A DNA stretch of 64,000 bases from Antitrichia curtipendula. Lineage: Eukaryota; Streptophyta; Bryopsida; Hypnales; Leucodontaceae. Within the stretch, counting starts at the first letter, position 1, and every line of letters begins with the position of its first letter. The stretch lies in NCBI GenBank assembly GCA_951230915.1, contig OX579633.1, positions 22,292,574-22,356,573 of the forward strand, read 5' to 3'. Below are positions 13,101-23,560 of this stretch, in pieces. A program made the position numbers and the translations under genes. The notes under the pieces are model-generated. The model was not told the DNA's origin. It ran no database searches and saw only the letters and a program-made list of their open reading frames with translations.

Positions 13101-15258
13101 TATCGGTGAACTGCATTCGTAGCTGCCAAAAGTTTGGCATGACTCTTCGCGATATATTGTTTATGAGTCATTCATAATTGTGTATGTGTTTGAGCCGTCA
13201 TACTGAGGATCCAGAGCCTGCAGGAAGAGTTGAGTCTCATGGCACAGCTGCATAACATCGTGCGGAATGGAACTGTCACCTCCCAGCCGATTGGCTCTGC
13301 AGAGAGTGCCAACCCCTCAATGCTTGCCAGTGGAATCACGACAGGATTAGAGACCTTCACTTTAGAATACAAGGTACGGAGTAGTTTACAGTCCTGTTTA
13401 AAATGGTGGTATTTGCGAAGTCAGAAGCAATGATAATATTTTGAGTAGTACTGCACTGCACATACTGGACGACAGTGTAATGTAGGAGGGGGTGTTAAGT
13501 ATCTGGATTTCATGCTAGATCAACATTATGGGGATTTATTGGTGTGGAGGAGTTGAGGAGATGCATGGGATCCATTTTTGTAGAAAATTTGGTGCGTGAT
13601 TCATTATTGGCAGGTTTAGACAGTAGCCTGACTTTGCAGTGGGATGGCAGGTCAGGTGGCCGTTATCACTCGTCATCTCCAGGAAAGCGCTGACTAAGTA
13701 TCAGCTCATATTCCGACATATTTTTCATTGCAAGCATGTGGAACGTCAGTTATGTGCGACTTGGCAAATGCACCAGGTATTCCATACTTTATAGTTTTAA
13801 ATCAATTTGTTGCACTTTTGAACTCAGAACCATGTTTTGTCGACGGTGTCCGGCATTCAATATGAATGTATATCTCGAGTGGTTCGTTTCATAAGATTGA
13901 TGGGCTCTTCGATTAGCTGTTTAGTGAGGGAAGTATCAACTAATGTAGTTTCCTTGTGCTTCTGATATACCAGTCCACAGTGCGCACAGTCAACACCTTG
14001 GGAACTGCGATATCCCGATCCTACGTCGTTTGCCAACGTATGCTTCACTTTTTGCAGACTTTCCAGCACTACATGACATTTGAGGTGTGTAAAACTCAAC
14101 TAGAATTTAAACTGGTTGATTAACTAATGGTCGAAGCGATCATCTGTAAAACTGAGGAAGGACTTTCGGTTACACTTTTGATATACATGGCCGAGTCTGA
14201 ATTTATGTCCAGTTTCTGCTCTCCACATCCTGGTTATGAAGTGAACTCAAAATTTGGAATGTGGCTGCAGGTTTTGGAGCCAAACTGGCACTTAATGCAT
14301 GGCCAGCTTCTAAATGCCAAAAGTATTGATGAGGTGAGTTCCCTCGGTGCTTTTGGATCTTTTTACGAGCACTTACTATTGACGAGGAGAAGTAAATTCA
14401 TTTATGAGCTGATGTTGTGATCAATATTAGTTTCTTTATGCTGTATATCTGTATCACATGTTCACGAATCAGCTTTGAAAACTCAATAAATTTTGCAATG
14501 CCTATAGTTCAATAACCGACTTCTAATTTGTTGTTTTATCTGTATATTCTGGCTGCAGGTTATGCAGCACCATGATGCATTCTTGGAGAAATGTCTGAGG
14601 CAGTGCACGCTTCTGTGGCCTCAGATTTTGAAGGTATGTATGTGTATTGTTGTTATCACATTGTTATTACAGCTGATATCAAGCTTTTGTTTAGAATGAA
14701 TAGGGTTCTCACGAAGAAAATAATCTTGCTTTCCATCATACAACTGCTATCTGGGTTCGATGGAATAAAACGTTTTTCTATTTTACAGAAAGTGGACAAA
14801 CTGAAGTTCATTTGCCTGAAATATGCGACTGCAACCCAATGGTTGATTCCAGCGATATTTCGACAGAATGACCATTTTCAACAATCTGGTCCGACAGACA
14901 AGAGATCAAAGAAGGGTTACAAAGAGAGGCGAGGAAGACTGGAGTATCCACTGCAGGCTAGGCAAGCTGCTGAAGACAGCAACTTCAAACTGACAATAGG
15001 GTATGTCACAAAAATTTTAAATTTTCTTCTGAATAGTTGATGGAGGTGCATATGAGAGTTTGCTCTGAGAAATGTGAAATTCAAGATAATTTAATTTTTT
15101 CTATGTGATAAAAGTAATAACTACAGCTGAAATTTTGCAGGAAAATCGATGAAGAGTTTTTTAAGGAGCTCAAACTTCTAGTGGTGTTGCTGAGCAATGG
15201 GTCACAAAGTGATCCTTGTTTGGCACATCTTGCGCAAGGCTTGCAAGGAATTGCATGA
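7192..15258 (+). CDS. GCP2: Gamma-tubulin complex component 2 (GCP2 / Spc97 family)
   Basis: Exons: 7192-7344, 7633-7724, 7971-8130, 8327-8489, 8674-8777, 8931-8992, 9130-9178, 9339-9476, 9771-9902, 10186-10269, 10486-10584, 10868-10959, 11183-11255, 11418-11570, 11931-12050, 12318-12371, 12624-12707, 12851-12925, 13215-13373, 13651-13776, 13974-14084, 14271-14333, 14559-14633, 14789-15000, 15141-15258. Phases agree throughout and give 916 residues, near the human GCP2 length. GCP2 and GCP3 form the gamma-tubulin small complex that nucleates microtubules at the nuclear surface and cell cortex. GRIP1 signatures include [20 protein letters not shown] (from residue 262), [20 protein letters not shown] (around 430-455) and [10 protein letters not shown] (around 505). 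The gamma-tubulin-binding GRIP2 half carries [39 protein letters not shown] and [13 protein letters not shown]. The VDQGDF and RECGH motifs favour GCP2 over GCP3. The exon 19 start could instead be 13224, which removes three residues. Confidence 0.94.
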
Positions 15259-15660
15259 TTATGTACACCAACTGAGTAGTTTTGAAATGTAAAAAACTTC
15301 TTATTCAACGCACACGGGTCGGAAATTGTATTTATTTATTTACAATTTCTCATCGATCCTCCATTCTTGTTGGATGTGTTCACTTTGTGGTGTCTTCATC
15401 GTTTCATTCTTGTGGAAGTCTTTTTACTTATGAATAATTGATATTTAACAGATTTGACAAATCTGACTTCGATTTCAAATTATCGAAAGAATTGTCAGTA
15501 CAGGTGTAAATCCTGATCTGTTGAGCTGCTACTAGCAGCCAGTAATTGCCTATTCTAAGTATGTAAGCCTGGCTCCAATTTTTACTTTTCATCTTACAAA
15601 TGTAAAAATGGTACGAATCTCCAGTCTGGTATGAATACATTGTACAACGAAGTGATCATT
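15259..15660. other. Convergent 3' region between GCP2 and the LOTUS-like gene
   Basis: About 400 bp separate the stop codons of two genes pointing at each other. The stretch is AT-rich and holds no supportable gene; it must contain both 3' UTRs and polyadenylation signals. Confidence 0.6.
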
Positions 15661-18600
15661 TCAACTTTGGCAGAGGGTTGGAGGGGTATTCAACATAGAC
15701 TCAACGAGGTTCTTCTTGGGGCAGTTCGCCTCGTTGGCATCAAGTGTTGCAAGACACTTCAATACTGGACAACCAGATTCTCCTCGAATGTCTGCAGCAT
15801 CAGAATCTTCTACATTGCTAATCTTAATTGCTGAACCGGTACTAACCTTCTCACCCGATGATACTACACTCGTCTTTTCGTCATTACTTGCTCTTCCAAG
15901 GTCTACTTTATTTCGCAACTGACTAGCTGCTTTTGCAATCATGCTTTGGGCATGCCATTGTGAATTTTTCATCTCCTCATTCATGGGATCATACTGAATG
16001 CTGCCTACGGACATACCCAGTAGTGACGCATCTGCGTTGGTGGGATCTTCATACAATCCGCCCCAAACATAGAGTTTGGAGTTCTCGGCGTTCACCTCCA
16101 GAAGATCCGCCATATCCTGCAGGAAGTCACAGACGGGCTGAAGAGGCGCTCGACGGGGTTTCTCATACCCATGGCTGGCAAGAGCACTGGACAATGGCCA
16201 CCCGGCGAAGTCCAAGTACCAGCCCTCCAGCAACTCCGCCCATACACCGCCAGGGTTCTTCAACAAGGCCCAGAAGAGCACCTGCCTTATCCCCGCCTTG
16301 GCCACTGACAAAATGCGCATGTTTCGTCTGCTTTGCACCAGGGTGATCATTTGGTCATCCGCATCAGTGCCCACTTCGAAGTTGACGACGTCACGCATGG
16401 TGTGTAACAAGGCCTCCGTGGATTTGAATTCGCCCAACTTGAGCGATTTTCCAGTCCGTTCGCGGTAAATGGTGCAAAACTCATCCACTGTCAACCCATT
16501 TTCCATGCACTCGGGACTTCCAAATATCATCCTTGTTTCCTGTTGCAGCTTCAGAGACGGTGATGATCCATAGGGAGTGGCAACTGTGAACTCCGACACA
16601 GGTACTGGAGGTGTAGACGGCGATGCAAACTCCTCTTCATCATTGAGTGCCTCTGTTACCAGTTTGGAAGCTGCTCCAGCCTTAGGGCTTGTGACGCCAG
16701 GAACTGGAATGTCGTCTGAATCCCCTTTTCCAGCAGTAGTATCTTCCGACACTTCACAATCCAGAAGATCAAGCAACGGAAACTCCCCATCTCGGAGCTT
16801 CACTATCAAGACCCCATCCTCTTGACTGCCCAGACGGACAAAGTCTTCCATGTCCTTCAATAACAGCCGAAGCTCAGGGCACTCCGCCAGCTGAAACTCG
16901 GCTCCGCCTTTCGACAAAGCTGCTCCCGTTTTACTCATGTCCTTAAAAATGTACCCATTGGAGCTCAGAATCTCCCACAGCTTCCCGGAGAGCGTCTCCT
17001 GTAGACACTCCACGAGCTCCAGCGGTTGGAGGCCCTCGGGGTAGCGTGCCAACAGGATGGCGAAGACCGCGGAGCGTAAACCCGAGGTTATGGTGTTCAA
17101 AACGCGGTTATTCTCGAGTGTGTTGATAGGAAATACCCACCCTGGAGCTGAGGTCTTCACAAGTAAAACATCTTTCTGCCATGCAGCAATGAGCTCTTGG
17201 AGGGAATCCAATCCAAGTGAATTTGAATCCAGTGACACACCGAACATTTTTTCATACACAACTGGGATGTCTTGGACTTTGATCCCGTGGCCGTCGTCAT
17301 GCAATGCAAGGAGGAGTCTGAAACGTAAACGCACATGAGGGGACATGTCTTCTATGGAATACAGGGAAGCATCTCTATACGGACTTGAGCTTTCTGCTGC
17401 ACAGAGGACACGGAGATCAGAGAGCTCCTCTGGAGCCATGCCATTCGGTCCAGTTCGGGGTCCTCGAGGACTTTTGGGCAAATGGGGGTCCGCAACGTGG
17501 CCGTCCAAGTTCTGGACATCGGAATTGTAACAGCTTGGAGTTTTCAGCTTGTTTGTATCTCGGGTATCACTGGAGATTGGTGACAAGGGGATGAGAATGC
17601 CGTCTGTGAGAGCAGGGTCCTGGGCTCCATTACAAAGGTAGACGCGTGTCTGCGCCGCCCGCTCGTCAAGGAAGACTATGTCCGGCATGTCTCGGAGGAG
17701 GCACTCGACTGATGCGCTCGTCGTCTGATAGCCGTGATCTGTTAGAACATCGTGCAGGGGTTGCTGGATCACACGTTCACAAAGGGATTCAACCGCGTCC
17801 AAGGCGATCCCGCTGTGAGTTCGCAGAATGTCATAGACAATGCGCCGTAGGCCCGATCGGATCCCAGCCACGATGCGGTGATTCTTCGGTGTGTCCACCA
17901 GTCTCAGCTTCCCTTCGTCGATGAGCAGCGTCCGCTGCACCACATGCGGCATGGATCGGCAGAGGCGGGCCGTCGTGCTGAACCCCGCGGTGCCCACCGT
18001 GCGCCCGAACTTCTTCTCATAGAGACGCGAGAATGCCGTGACGGTGCACCCCGCGAGGTGGAACGCGGGCGAGATCAGGATCACGCGGACCTCGTACTGG
18101 AGGCGCGCACGGAACTCCGGCGCGCGCTCCAGGTAGCGCATGCACTCGTCTTCCCAGAGATTGGAGATTCCGTCTTCGTCAGAAACCTCTGATGCCGTGG
18201 GACTACCCACAATCTTCGTCATGATTGGGTTAAAATTACGTGAGCTTTGCGCCGGTTCCTGATCTTTACGCATGACTCGCTCCAGCGACGTTCGGACGCC
18301 CAAGCCGTAGCACTCCTTCACCTTCTGCATGATGAGCGCCCTGTCCGTGAGGTTGTCATCGATGAGGGTCGGATCCGAAGCATCGGCCTCGCTCTCATCT
18401 TCGCAACGGTTGCCAATGTTAGCGTCCACGCCCCCTGGTGATCTGGACCCTAGGTCCACCCCTCCCTCCCCTTCATACAACGACTCTGTGCTTGCAACAT
18501 CCACCTCGTTTTCCTCACCGCTGACCCCATCCTTGTCTTCTGCAGGAGTTTGCCCCCAAACGACTGGAATCGTCTCTTCGGGCCCTTGAGTCTCGTTGCG

Positions 18601-19137
18601 TTCTGGTTCAGGGGAGCCCCAGCAATCCGCCAGCGCTTCCCGATCGGGCTCATAGGCTGGAGGTCGCTTTGTTGATTTGTTGGTGATATATTGGTACAAG
18701 GCGTCTTCTTGGTCGTCAGAGAGGCCAAACGCGAACAAAGTGCGCTTGCCGCTGTCGATGGGGACACCTCTCTCCAAATTCTCACGGAAGCTTTGGGCGT
18801 GTTCGGAATCGGTGCTGCCACCAGAGGGTTTCTTTGATTCGCCGCTGCGAGGTGGTTTCAGTCCGCTTTGCTTTTTCGGACTCTCTGTACTTTGTTGCTG
18901 GTTTTGTGATTGGCGGTTTTGATCTTCTTCAACAGGGTCGACGTTGTTTTCTTCACTGTCAGCTTCAGAAGCTTTCGCAATTGCTTCAGTTTCGCCATGA
19001 AGGGTAGTTGGGTATTGTTGTCCATCTGTTGCGTCGAATTTCTTGGTTTCCTTTAGGGCATCGCTGTCTGGAACCATTAGTGCTGGCAATCCCGAAATGC
19101 TCCTGGGTGTTTCCATGCCCGCGTCGTTGACTGTCAT
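15661..19137 (-). CDS. Large intronless protein with three tandem pairs of LOTUS/OST-HTH-like domains
   Basis: A single uninterrupted frame from ATG 19137 encodes 1158 residues. Residues 1-340 are acidic, Ser/Glu/Gln-rich and probably disordered. Three modules follow, at about 345-500, 600-785 and 863-1025. Each begins with a winged-helix-like unit built on a Tyr-x-[Lys/Arg] helix (RLYEKKFGRTVG, VVYEKMFGVSLD, TIYRERTGKSLK), continues into 'LLxxMxDVV'-type strands, and is followed by a second unit (GIRSGLRRIVYDILRTHSGI, TSGLRSAVFAILLARYPEG, KAGIRQVLFWALLKNPGG). The second units end in a 'HGY...LLRDMPDIV' pattern (LTDHGY, SSNGY, LASHGY) typical of LOTUS domains, giving six candidate domains. 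The second unit of module 2 carries an extra loop near 733-752. LOTUS domains bind RNA (G-quadruplexes) or helicases such as Vasa; plant LOTUS proteins often also carry a NYN nuclease domain, which is absent here. The LOTUS assignment rests on pattern recognition and is moderate; the threefold internal repeat is directly visible. Confidence 0.7.
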   Translation of the reverse strand: MTVNDAGMETPRSISGLPALMVPDSDALKETKKFDATDGQQYPTTLHGETEAIAKASEADSEENNVDPVEEDQNRQSQNQQQSTESPKKQSGLKPPRSGESKKPSGGSTDSEHAQSFRENLERGVPIDSGKRTLFAFGLSDDQEDALYQYITNKSTKRPPAYEPDREALADCWGSPEPERNETQGPEETIPVVWGQTPAEDKDGVSGEENEVDVASTESLYEGEGGVDLGSRSPGGVDANIGNRCEDESEADASDPTLIDDNLTDRALIMQKVKECYGLGVRTSLERVMRKDQEPAQSSRNFNPIMTKIVGSPTASEVSDEDGISNLWEDECMRYLERAPEFRARLQYEVRVILISPAFHLAGCTVTAFSRLYEKKFGRTVGTAGFSTTARLCRSMPHVVQRTLLIDEGKLRLVDTPKNHRIVAGIRSGLRRIVYDILRTHSGIALDAVESLCERVIQQPLHDVLTDHGYQTTSASVECLLRDMPDIVFLDERAAQTRVYLCNGAQDPALTDGILIPLSPISSDTRDTNKLKTPSCYNSDVQNLDGHVADPHLPKSPRGPRTGPNGMAPEELSDLRVLCAAESSSPYRDASLYSIEDMSPHVRLRFRLLLALHDDGHGIKVQDIPVVYEKMFGVSLDSNSLGLDSLQELIAAWQKDVLLVKTSAPGWVFPINTLENNRVLNTITSGLRSAVFAILLARYPEGLQPLELVECLQETLSGKLWEILSSNGYIFKDMSKTGAALSKGGAEFQLAECPELRLLLKDMEDFVRLGSQEDGVLIVKLRDGEFPLLDLLDCEVSEDTTAGKGDSDDIPVPGVTSPKAGAASKLVTEALNDEEEFASPSTPPVPVSEFTVATPYGSSPSLKLQQETRMIFGSPECMENGLTVDEFCTIYRERTGKSLKLGEFKSTEALLHTMRDVVNFEVGTDADDQMITLVQSRRNMRILSVAKAGIRQVLFWALLKNPGGVWAELLEGWYLDFAGWPLSSALASHGYEKPRRAPLQPVCDFLQDMADLLEVNAENSKLYVWGGLYEDPTNADASLLGMSVGSIQYDPMNEEMKNSQWHAQSMIAKAASQLRNKVDLGRASNDEKTSVVSSGEKVSTGSAIKISNVEDSDAADIRGESGCPVLKCLATLDANEANCPKKNLVESMLNTPPTLCQS

Positions 19138-20128
19138 CTACGTGGATTACTTGCAACTGAAACTTCTCTGCTAATTATAATCCTACAGAAACCCGTTTGG
19201 TAGTTTCATTGTCTGTGATTTGTTAGGTCAAATGTCAGTGCTGGAAGTTTGTAACTGCGTGCACAAATCTCCGGTTGCAAGCAATGAAACTTACCAGTGA
19301 ATGCATTAAATCTGGGAGCTGCTCGATCAATTGATGGTGTTCCGCGACCGAAAGCTGATCAGATCTTCATCTCCGTCGCCAAGGAGCGCGCGGATTGAGC
19401 GGCACATGAAAAGCTGATACAATCTCCAGATCTCGCGAGGGTCATGACCCGCCGTCAGTGGGCACAGAGAGATGAATGCGAGGAATGCGAGGAATTCAAC
19501 GGTTTTGCAGTTTCGACTCCGTGACGTGTGACCAGTGTATGGTGTCTCCGACCACCCTGTTCCTAGAAATAACGTCCATTAGTCGATTGCCTCCAAGGAG
19601 TATGGTCTTTTGTCTTCAAAGAGCATCGAACATTCACAACATAAAGCTGAAATGGAACTTACGAATTTCATGATGCACACCACTAAAGTACCCCAGAACA
19701 GTTGCTGCAATGAATTCACAGCTGGGACAAGTCACAGTTTGAACCAAGCAGATGACAAGGACTGAGTACAGCAAATCCAAAACTTGAATTCGGTATATGG
19801 TAGAACCACCCATTATCAACCAGGAATCCATACCCAACAGGTTTCCAACCTAGGCTTGGAATGTGATTTTTCTCCTTTGCAAGGTTGGGGCTATAAAGTC
19901 ATGATACATGTCTTGATGTAGTGAGCAAGAAAGTAGGAAGTAGTGAGTGGGAAAGTAGTTATGAAATGATCAAAATTAGAAGACTATATATTTGGTATAG
20001 GTTGAGGCCAACTTTCGGCTTCCAAAATTCATAGTAATTTAAATTTGAGGAAAAAAATCTTAAAACATTAGCAATGTCCCTCATTTCTATCTTTCTAAAG
20101 GGCAATAAATTTACATTGCCTTCTATTA
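19138..20128. other. Upstream region of the LOTUS-like gene
   Basis: This probably contains the promoter and 5' UTR of the minus-strand LOTUS-like gene. GC content falls after about 19600. No coding sequence is supportable. Confidence 0.5.
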
Positions 20129-20894
20129 CAGTCAGACCTCGATAAGTGTTACCTCGATAAGTGTTAAAACTCTATATGTGTTATGGAGATTTCCGCTCCC
20201 TTAAAATTAAGACTAGTAAGTGTTATGTGTTAAGTGTTAAGTGTTACGCAATGTCGCGCTCCCGACTTTGTTAATTTTACCTTGGTAAGTGATAAGTTTC
20301 CAAAAAAAAGGCTTTTCGTAAGAGCCATCGCTTGGGGGGAGATAATTTTGAGGTAAAGTAATAGTTTCTAGTTGCAAAGTGACTCTAGATGTCCATTCTA
20401 GAAACAAACTGATAGGTAGGTGTATTTTTAAGTTCTTAAACTAAAAAATCATATATTTTTAAGCTCATAAAGTAAAAGATAAGTGTACTTTTAAGTTTAT
20501 AAACTTAAAAATAAAAGGCAACTAGGCAAGGCGCCCAGGATAAGTGTACTTTGAAAAAGGTTTTGGAGCAAAGACCTAATGACACCATGTTATCTATTAG
20601 GAATATTGAAGCATTAGAAAAGGAAGTAGAATCTTGGCGTGTAGCAGAAACTCGCCAAAGTACTATTGATTCATTCTTTCGACGGACTTAGATGAATAAT
20701 GAATCAAAATTTTATAATTTCATCCATTTTTTCTATAAATGTTATGTATTTACCTTTTTAATTCTTCTAAGTGTTATTTTTTATAAGTGTTACAAATCAT
20801 CAGCATCACCTTCTATAAGTATTATGTGTTACTAGTGTCTAAGTGTTAACTAAAAGTATGCTCCCAACCCCTAACACTTATCGAGGTCTGACTG
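20129..20894 (+). mobile_element. Nonautonomous pogo/Tigger-like DNA transposon
   Basis: The ends are inverted repeats: CAGTCAGACCTCGATAAGTG at the left and its complement CACTTATCGAGGTCTGACTG at the right, flanked by TA (20127-20128 and 20895-20896), the expected target for this superfamily. The 766-bp element is packed with repeats of the octamer aagtgtta in both arms, often as subterminal tandem copies. The CAG...ACCTCGATAAG end resembles pogo/Tigger ends. A short coding remnant inside (20551-20691) supports the assignment. The arms are nearly unmutated over their outer 20 bp, so the insertion may be fairly recent. Confidence 0.85.
20551..20691 (+). pseudogene. C-terminal remnant of a pogo-like transposase with a PCNA-binding motif
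   Basis: A 46-codon frame ends in a stop at 20689. The stretch LEKEVESWRVAETRQSTIDS is followed by FFRRT and the stop. Q-S-T-I-D-S-F-F fits the PIP-box consensus Q-x-x-[I/L/M]-x-x-[F/Y]-[F/Y] used to bind the replication clamp PCNA; Drosophila pogo transposase is known to bind PCNA in this way. No DDE catalytic region remains, so the element would depend on a transposase supplied elsewhere. Confidence 0.7.
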
Positions 20895-20896
20895 TA

Positions 20897-22414
20897 CTCC
20901 CAAACATGCTTGGAATTACTTAAAATGAGGATTACGGTAGAATCACTTATGGTCAAAATTGGCTTGGTTAGACTACAATATTTTTAATTCTTTTAATCTA
21001 AAAAACTTTTGGCCAATACTATACACTAGAGTTCTTAATGGGAGGCAAACCAACTGAGGGCCCACTTCTTTTCTTGATTTTTTTGTCAAAAATTGACATT
21101 ATATGTACCTATCCAAAGCTTCAAGAGCTCTTAAGCGGACTCTTGGGACTTTAAGGATTAATTATTTATAATTTACAAAACATTTTCTTCTAAATCGCTT
21201 GTTGTAAATTTCTTATTTTTTTGTTGATATCAAATTTGAATTGTTATGTGGATTTTCTATAGATACTTTAATGTCTATAAAAACATTTAAATTAATAAAA
21301 TAAAATAAAAATTGGCCAATTTTTCAATCCTTGAAAGGGCTTTTGATAAATCATTATTTGTATGATTGTATTAACACATTGTATTAACACAAACGTTGAT
21401 CCCTTCTAATATAGGTGCAAAATGGAGATTTTTAATTCTTCTTTAAAAACATTTGGGGATCATTTTGCATGATCTTGGTAGAAAACCTCAATTATTTATG
21501 ATTTCATTATGTGAAGCTAAAGTAATAACAAATCCTTTGGAAAGGCAATAATAGACGTCCAATAGGGAGATTTTTTCTAAAACAAAGTTTATAAGATTTA
21601 GAATGGTCTTGTATACTTTAGTAATAAATTTATGATCTTTTGAAGGTGTTACACAAAAATTATTGCCAAAAGACACTCATAGATTGATACAATATAATTC
21701 TAAAAGAACTTCATACACCCATGCACAAAAATAGTCCACAATTTTTTCTTATTTACTTTTAAAATATCATCATTGACCAATGTATTTACAAAAGCAAAAC
21801 CAATTTAAACCCTTAAGTCTTTCAAGTGCAATTGCTGTGGCTAGGCACATTCAGATCCACAATTCAAAACACGCCAAGTTCAAAAGTCTTTGAAGACAGT
21901 ACTACCAAGTCATTACAAGGCCCAGTTGCTTAACATATATTCAAGTCCACAATTCAAAGGCCATGATGTTCAAGTGCATGTCATGGATGGGGATGCTCCA
22001 ACAGCGCCAAAGTGAAGCAATTCGTCCTTTCCTAATCGGTGTAGTTCTGTACAGACGCGTTCTTTAAAAATTTAAGTAGAGCCACCTCCAAATTCTCAAT
22101 GGTTGTGCCATTCCACAACCGTATCAGGAAGCTGTAAGCCTCTCATCACCCAGCATGACCCAGAACGTGTGATCTGTATGAATGACGGATTAACCGATTA
22201 TAAAAGCATGGATGTGCCACTGTCAGGAGCCTGCAATCTGCGTCGACAGTGAAGATGATGAAGTCTGGCAGGACTTGGGATTGATTTTTGGAAATCCATG
22301 AAAGCAATTTGGACAAGAATTTGTGAACGGTTTCACAAGAGCATGATGTCGGACGTTCGAAATCAGTAAAGTGGACGAATCAGACGAACTACTTAGTTGT
22401 AGCTGCAATGTGAG
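20897..22414. other. AT-rich intergenic DNA upstream of the F-box gene
   Basis: No gene is supportable in this stretch. GC content rises after about 22000, where the promoter and 5' UTR of the F-box gene are expected. Confidence 0.5.
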
Positions 22415-23560
22415 ATGGGCGACAGGGAAATGGACACGAGGTGGAGCAACTTGCCTCAAGATCTGGTGAAGAAGGTGTTGGCCAGATTGCCTTTGGCATG
22501 CGTAGCTCGATTTCGGACAGTCTGCAAAAAGTGGTATAGCATGGTGCACACATGCCATTTCCTCCGAATGAGACGAGAATATCACTTGAGTCCGGAAGCG
22601 TACCTCTTTCTGTACTGGGAACGAGAAAATGGCGAAGTGTCGGTGTACAACGCCGTTGAGAAGAAGTGGCAGGCGACGTTCACGATTTCCTTTGTACCAT
22701 TCATGATGTGCGTGCCTCCCATTGCCGGCTCTGGCGGCCTCTTCTGCTTTGCGTGCACGGAGTCCTTGGTCATCTGCAATTTTCTGACAAGGAAGTGGCG
22801 ACAGCTTCCTCCTCTGCAAGGCTTCAAACCAGCTCTCAACCCCTGGACTTTTGCACATCTCGTGTTGGACTCTGACAGACTGGGATACAAAATCATTCTG
22901 GGCCGCTATGAGTACTCGCATCTCGAGCACCAGCCCAGCAACTTCAGGATCAAGGTATTTGACTCTAGGTCGAGCAGTTGGAGGGCGGAACCAAGCCCAC
23001 CACCACCACTGGAGGTATCTCTCCGAGGTAGCGTTGGAATTAACTCCCAATCGTTAAGCGGCCATGGCACAACCTCACAGGTTCTGGGCAACAGTCTCTA
23101 CTGCCTCGACAATGAATGGCGACATGTAATAGCGTACAATGTAGAGCACAGTGTCTGGATCGGAGAGCCTATCCGACTCCCTCGAAGCTTTCGCAGCACA
23201 TGGTTTCCTCCCTGCCTCCTGGAACACCGAGGCCGCCTCTGCCTGGTTGGAGCGCAAGACGTCTATGGCGATACGTCATCTCGCCGAATTATCGTCCATA
23301 CCCTAGACTTGCAAACAAACGATTGGAATGAGACGATTTACATACCACAAGAGCACTGCAAGGAGCTCGATGGCGCCCCCTACATTTACAAGTGCTTTCT
23401 GCATGACGATTTCATCTGTTTCGTAACAATGGACGCAGGAGTTGTGTACAGCTTTCACGACGGTTCTTTCACCACCCTGCCGATGGCCTACAATTACAAC
23501 TGGTCCTTGCTCTACCTCAGCGAATCCACCTTCGATCCGGTGTGGAATGTTATCTTGTGA
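22415..23560 (+). CDS. F-box protein with a kelch-like C-terminal region
   Basis: An intronless frame of 381 residues. An F-box lies at about residues 11-50 (SNLPQDLVKKVLARLPLACV, then the RFRTVCKKWYSMV tail typical of the family). After it come repeated beta-strand motifs of the kelch/F-box-associated kind: VSVYNAVEKKWQ, LVICNFLTRKWRQLPPL, IKVFDSRSSSWRAE, VIAYNVEHSVW and VHTLDLQTNDWNE. These spacings suggest a beta-propeller. Such proteins bind SKP1 through the F-box and present substrates to an SCF ubiquitin ligase through the propeller; the substrate here cannot be inferred. Intronless F-box/kelch genes form large families in bryophytes. The ATG at 22415 is close to the F-box. An alternative start is the second Met at codon 6. 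Confidence 0.87.
   Translation: MGDREMDTRWSNLPQDLVKKVLARLPLACVARFRTVCKKWYSMVHTCHFLRMRREYHLSPEAYLFLYWERENGEVSVYNAVEKKWQATFTISFVPFMMCVPPIAGSGGLFCFACTESLVICNFLTRKWRQLPPLQGFKPALNPWTFAHLVLDSDRLGYKIILGRYEYSHLEHQPSNFRIKVFDSRSSSWRAEPSPPPPLEVSLRGSVGINSQSLSGHGTTSQVLGNSLYCLDNEWRHVIAYNVEHSVWIGEPIRLPRSFRSTWFPPCLLEHRGRLCLVGAQDVYGDTSSRRIIVHTLDLQTNDWNETIYIPQEHCKELDGAPYIYKCFLHDDFICFVTMDAGVVYSFHDGSFTTLPMAYNYNWSLLYLSESTFDPVWNVIL

Noticed and set aside
17646..18589. Several plus-strand frames of 64-104 codons inside the LOTUS-like gene
   Set aside because: Shadows of the 1158-codon minus-strand frame; no domain or start context of their own.
22223..23050. 275-codon minus-strand frame opposite the F-box gene
   Set aside because: The plus strand encodes a clear F-box/kelch protein in the same DNA; the antisense reading has no recognisable motif.
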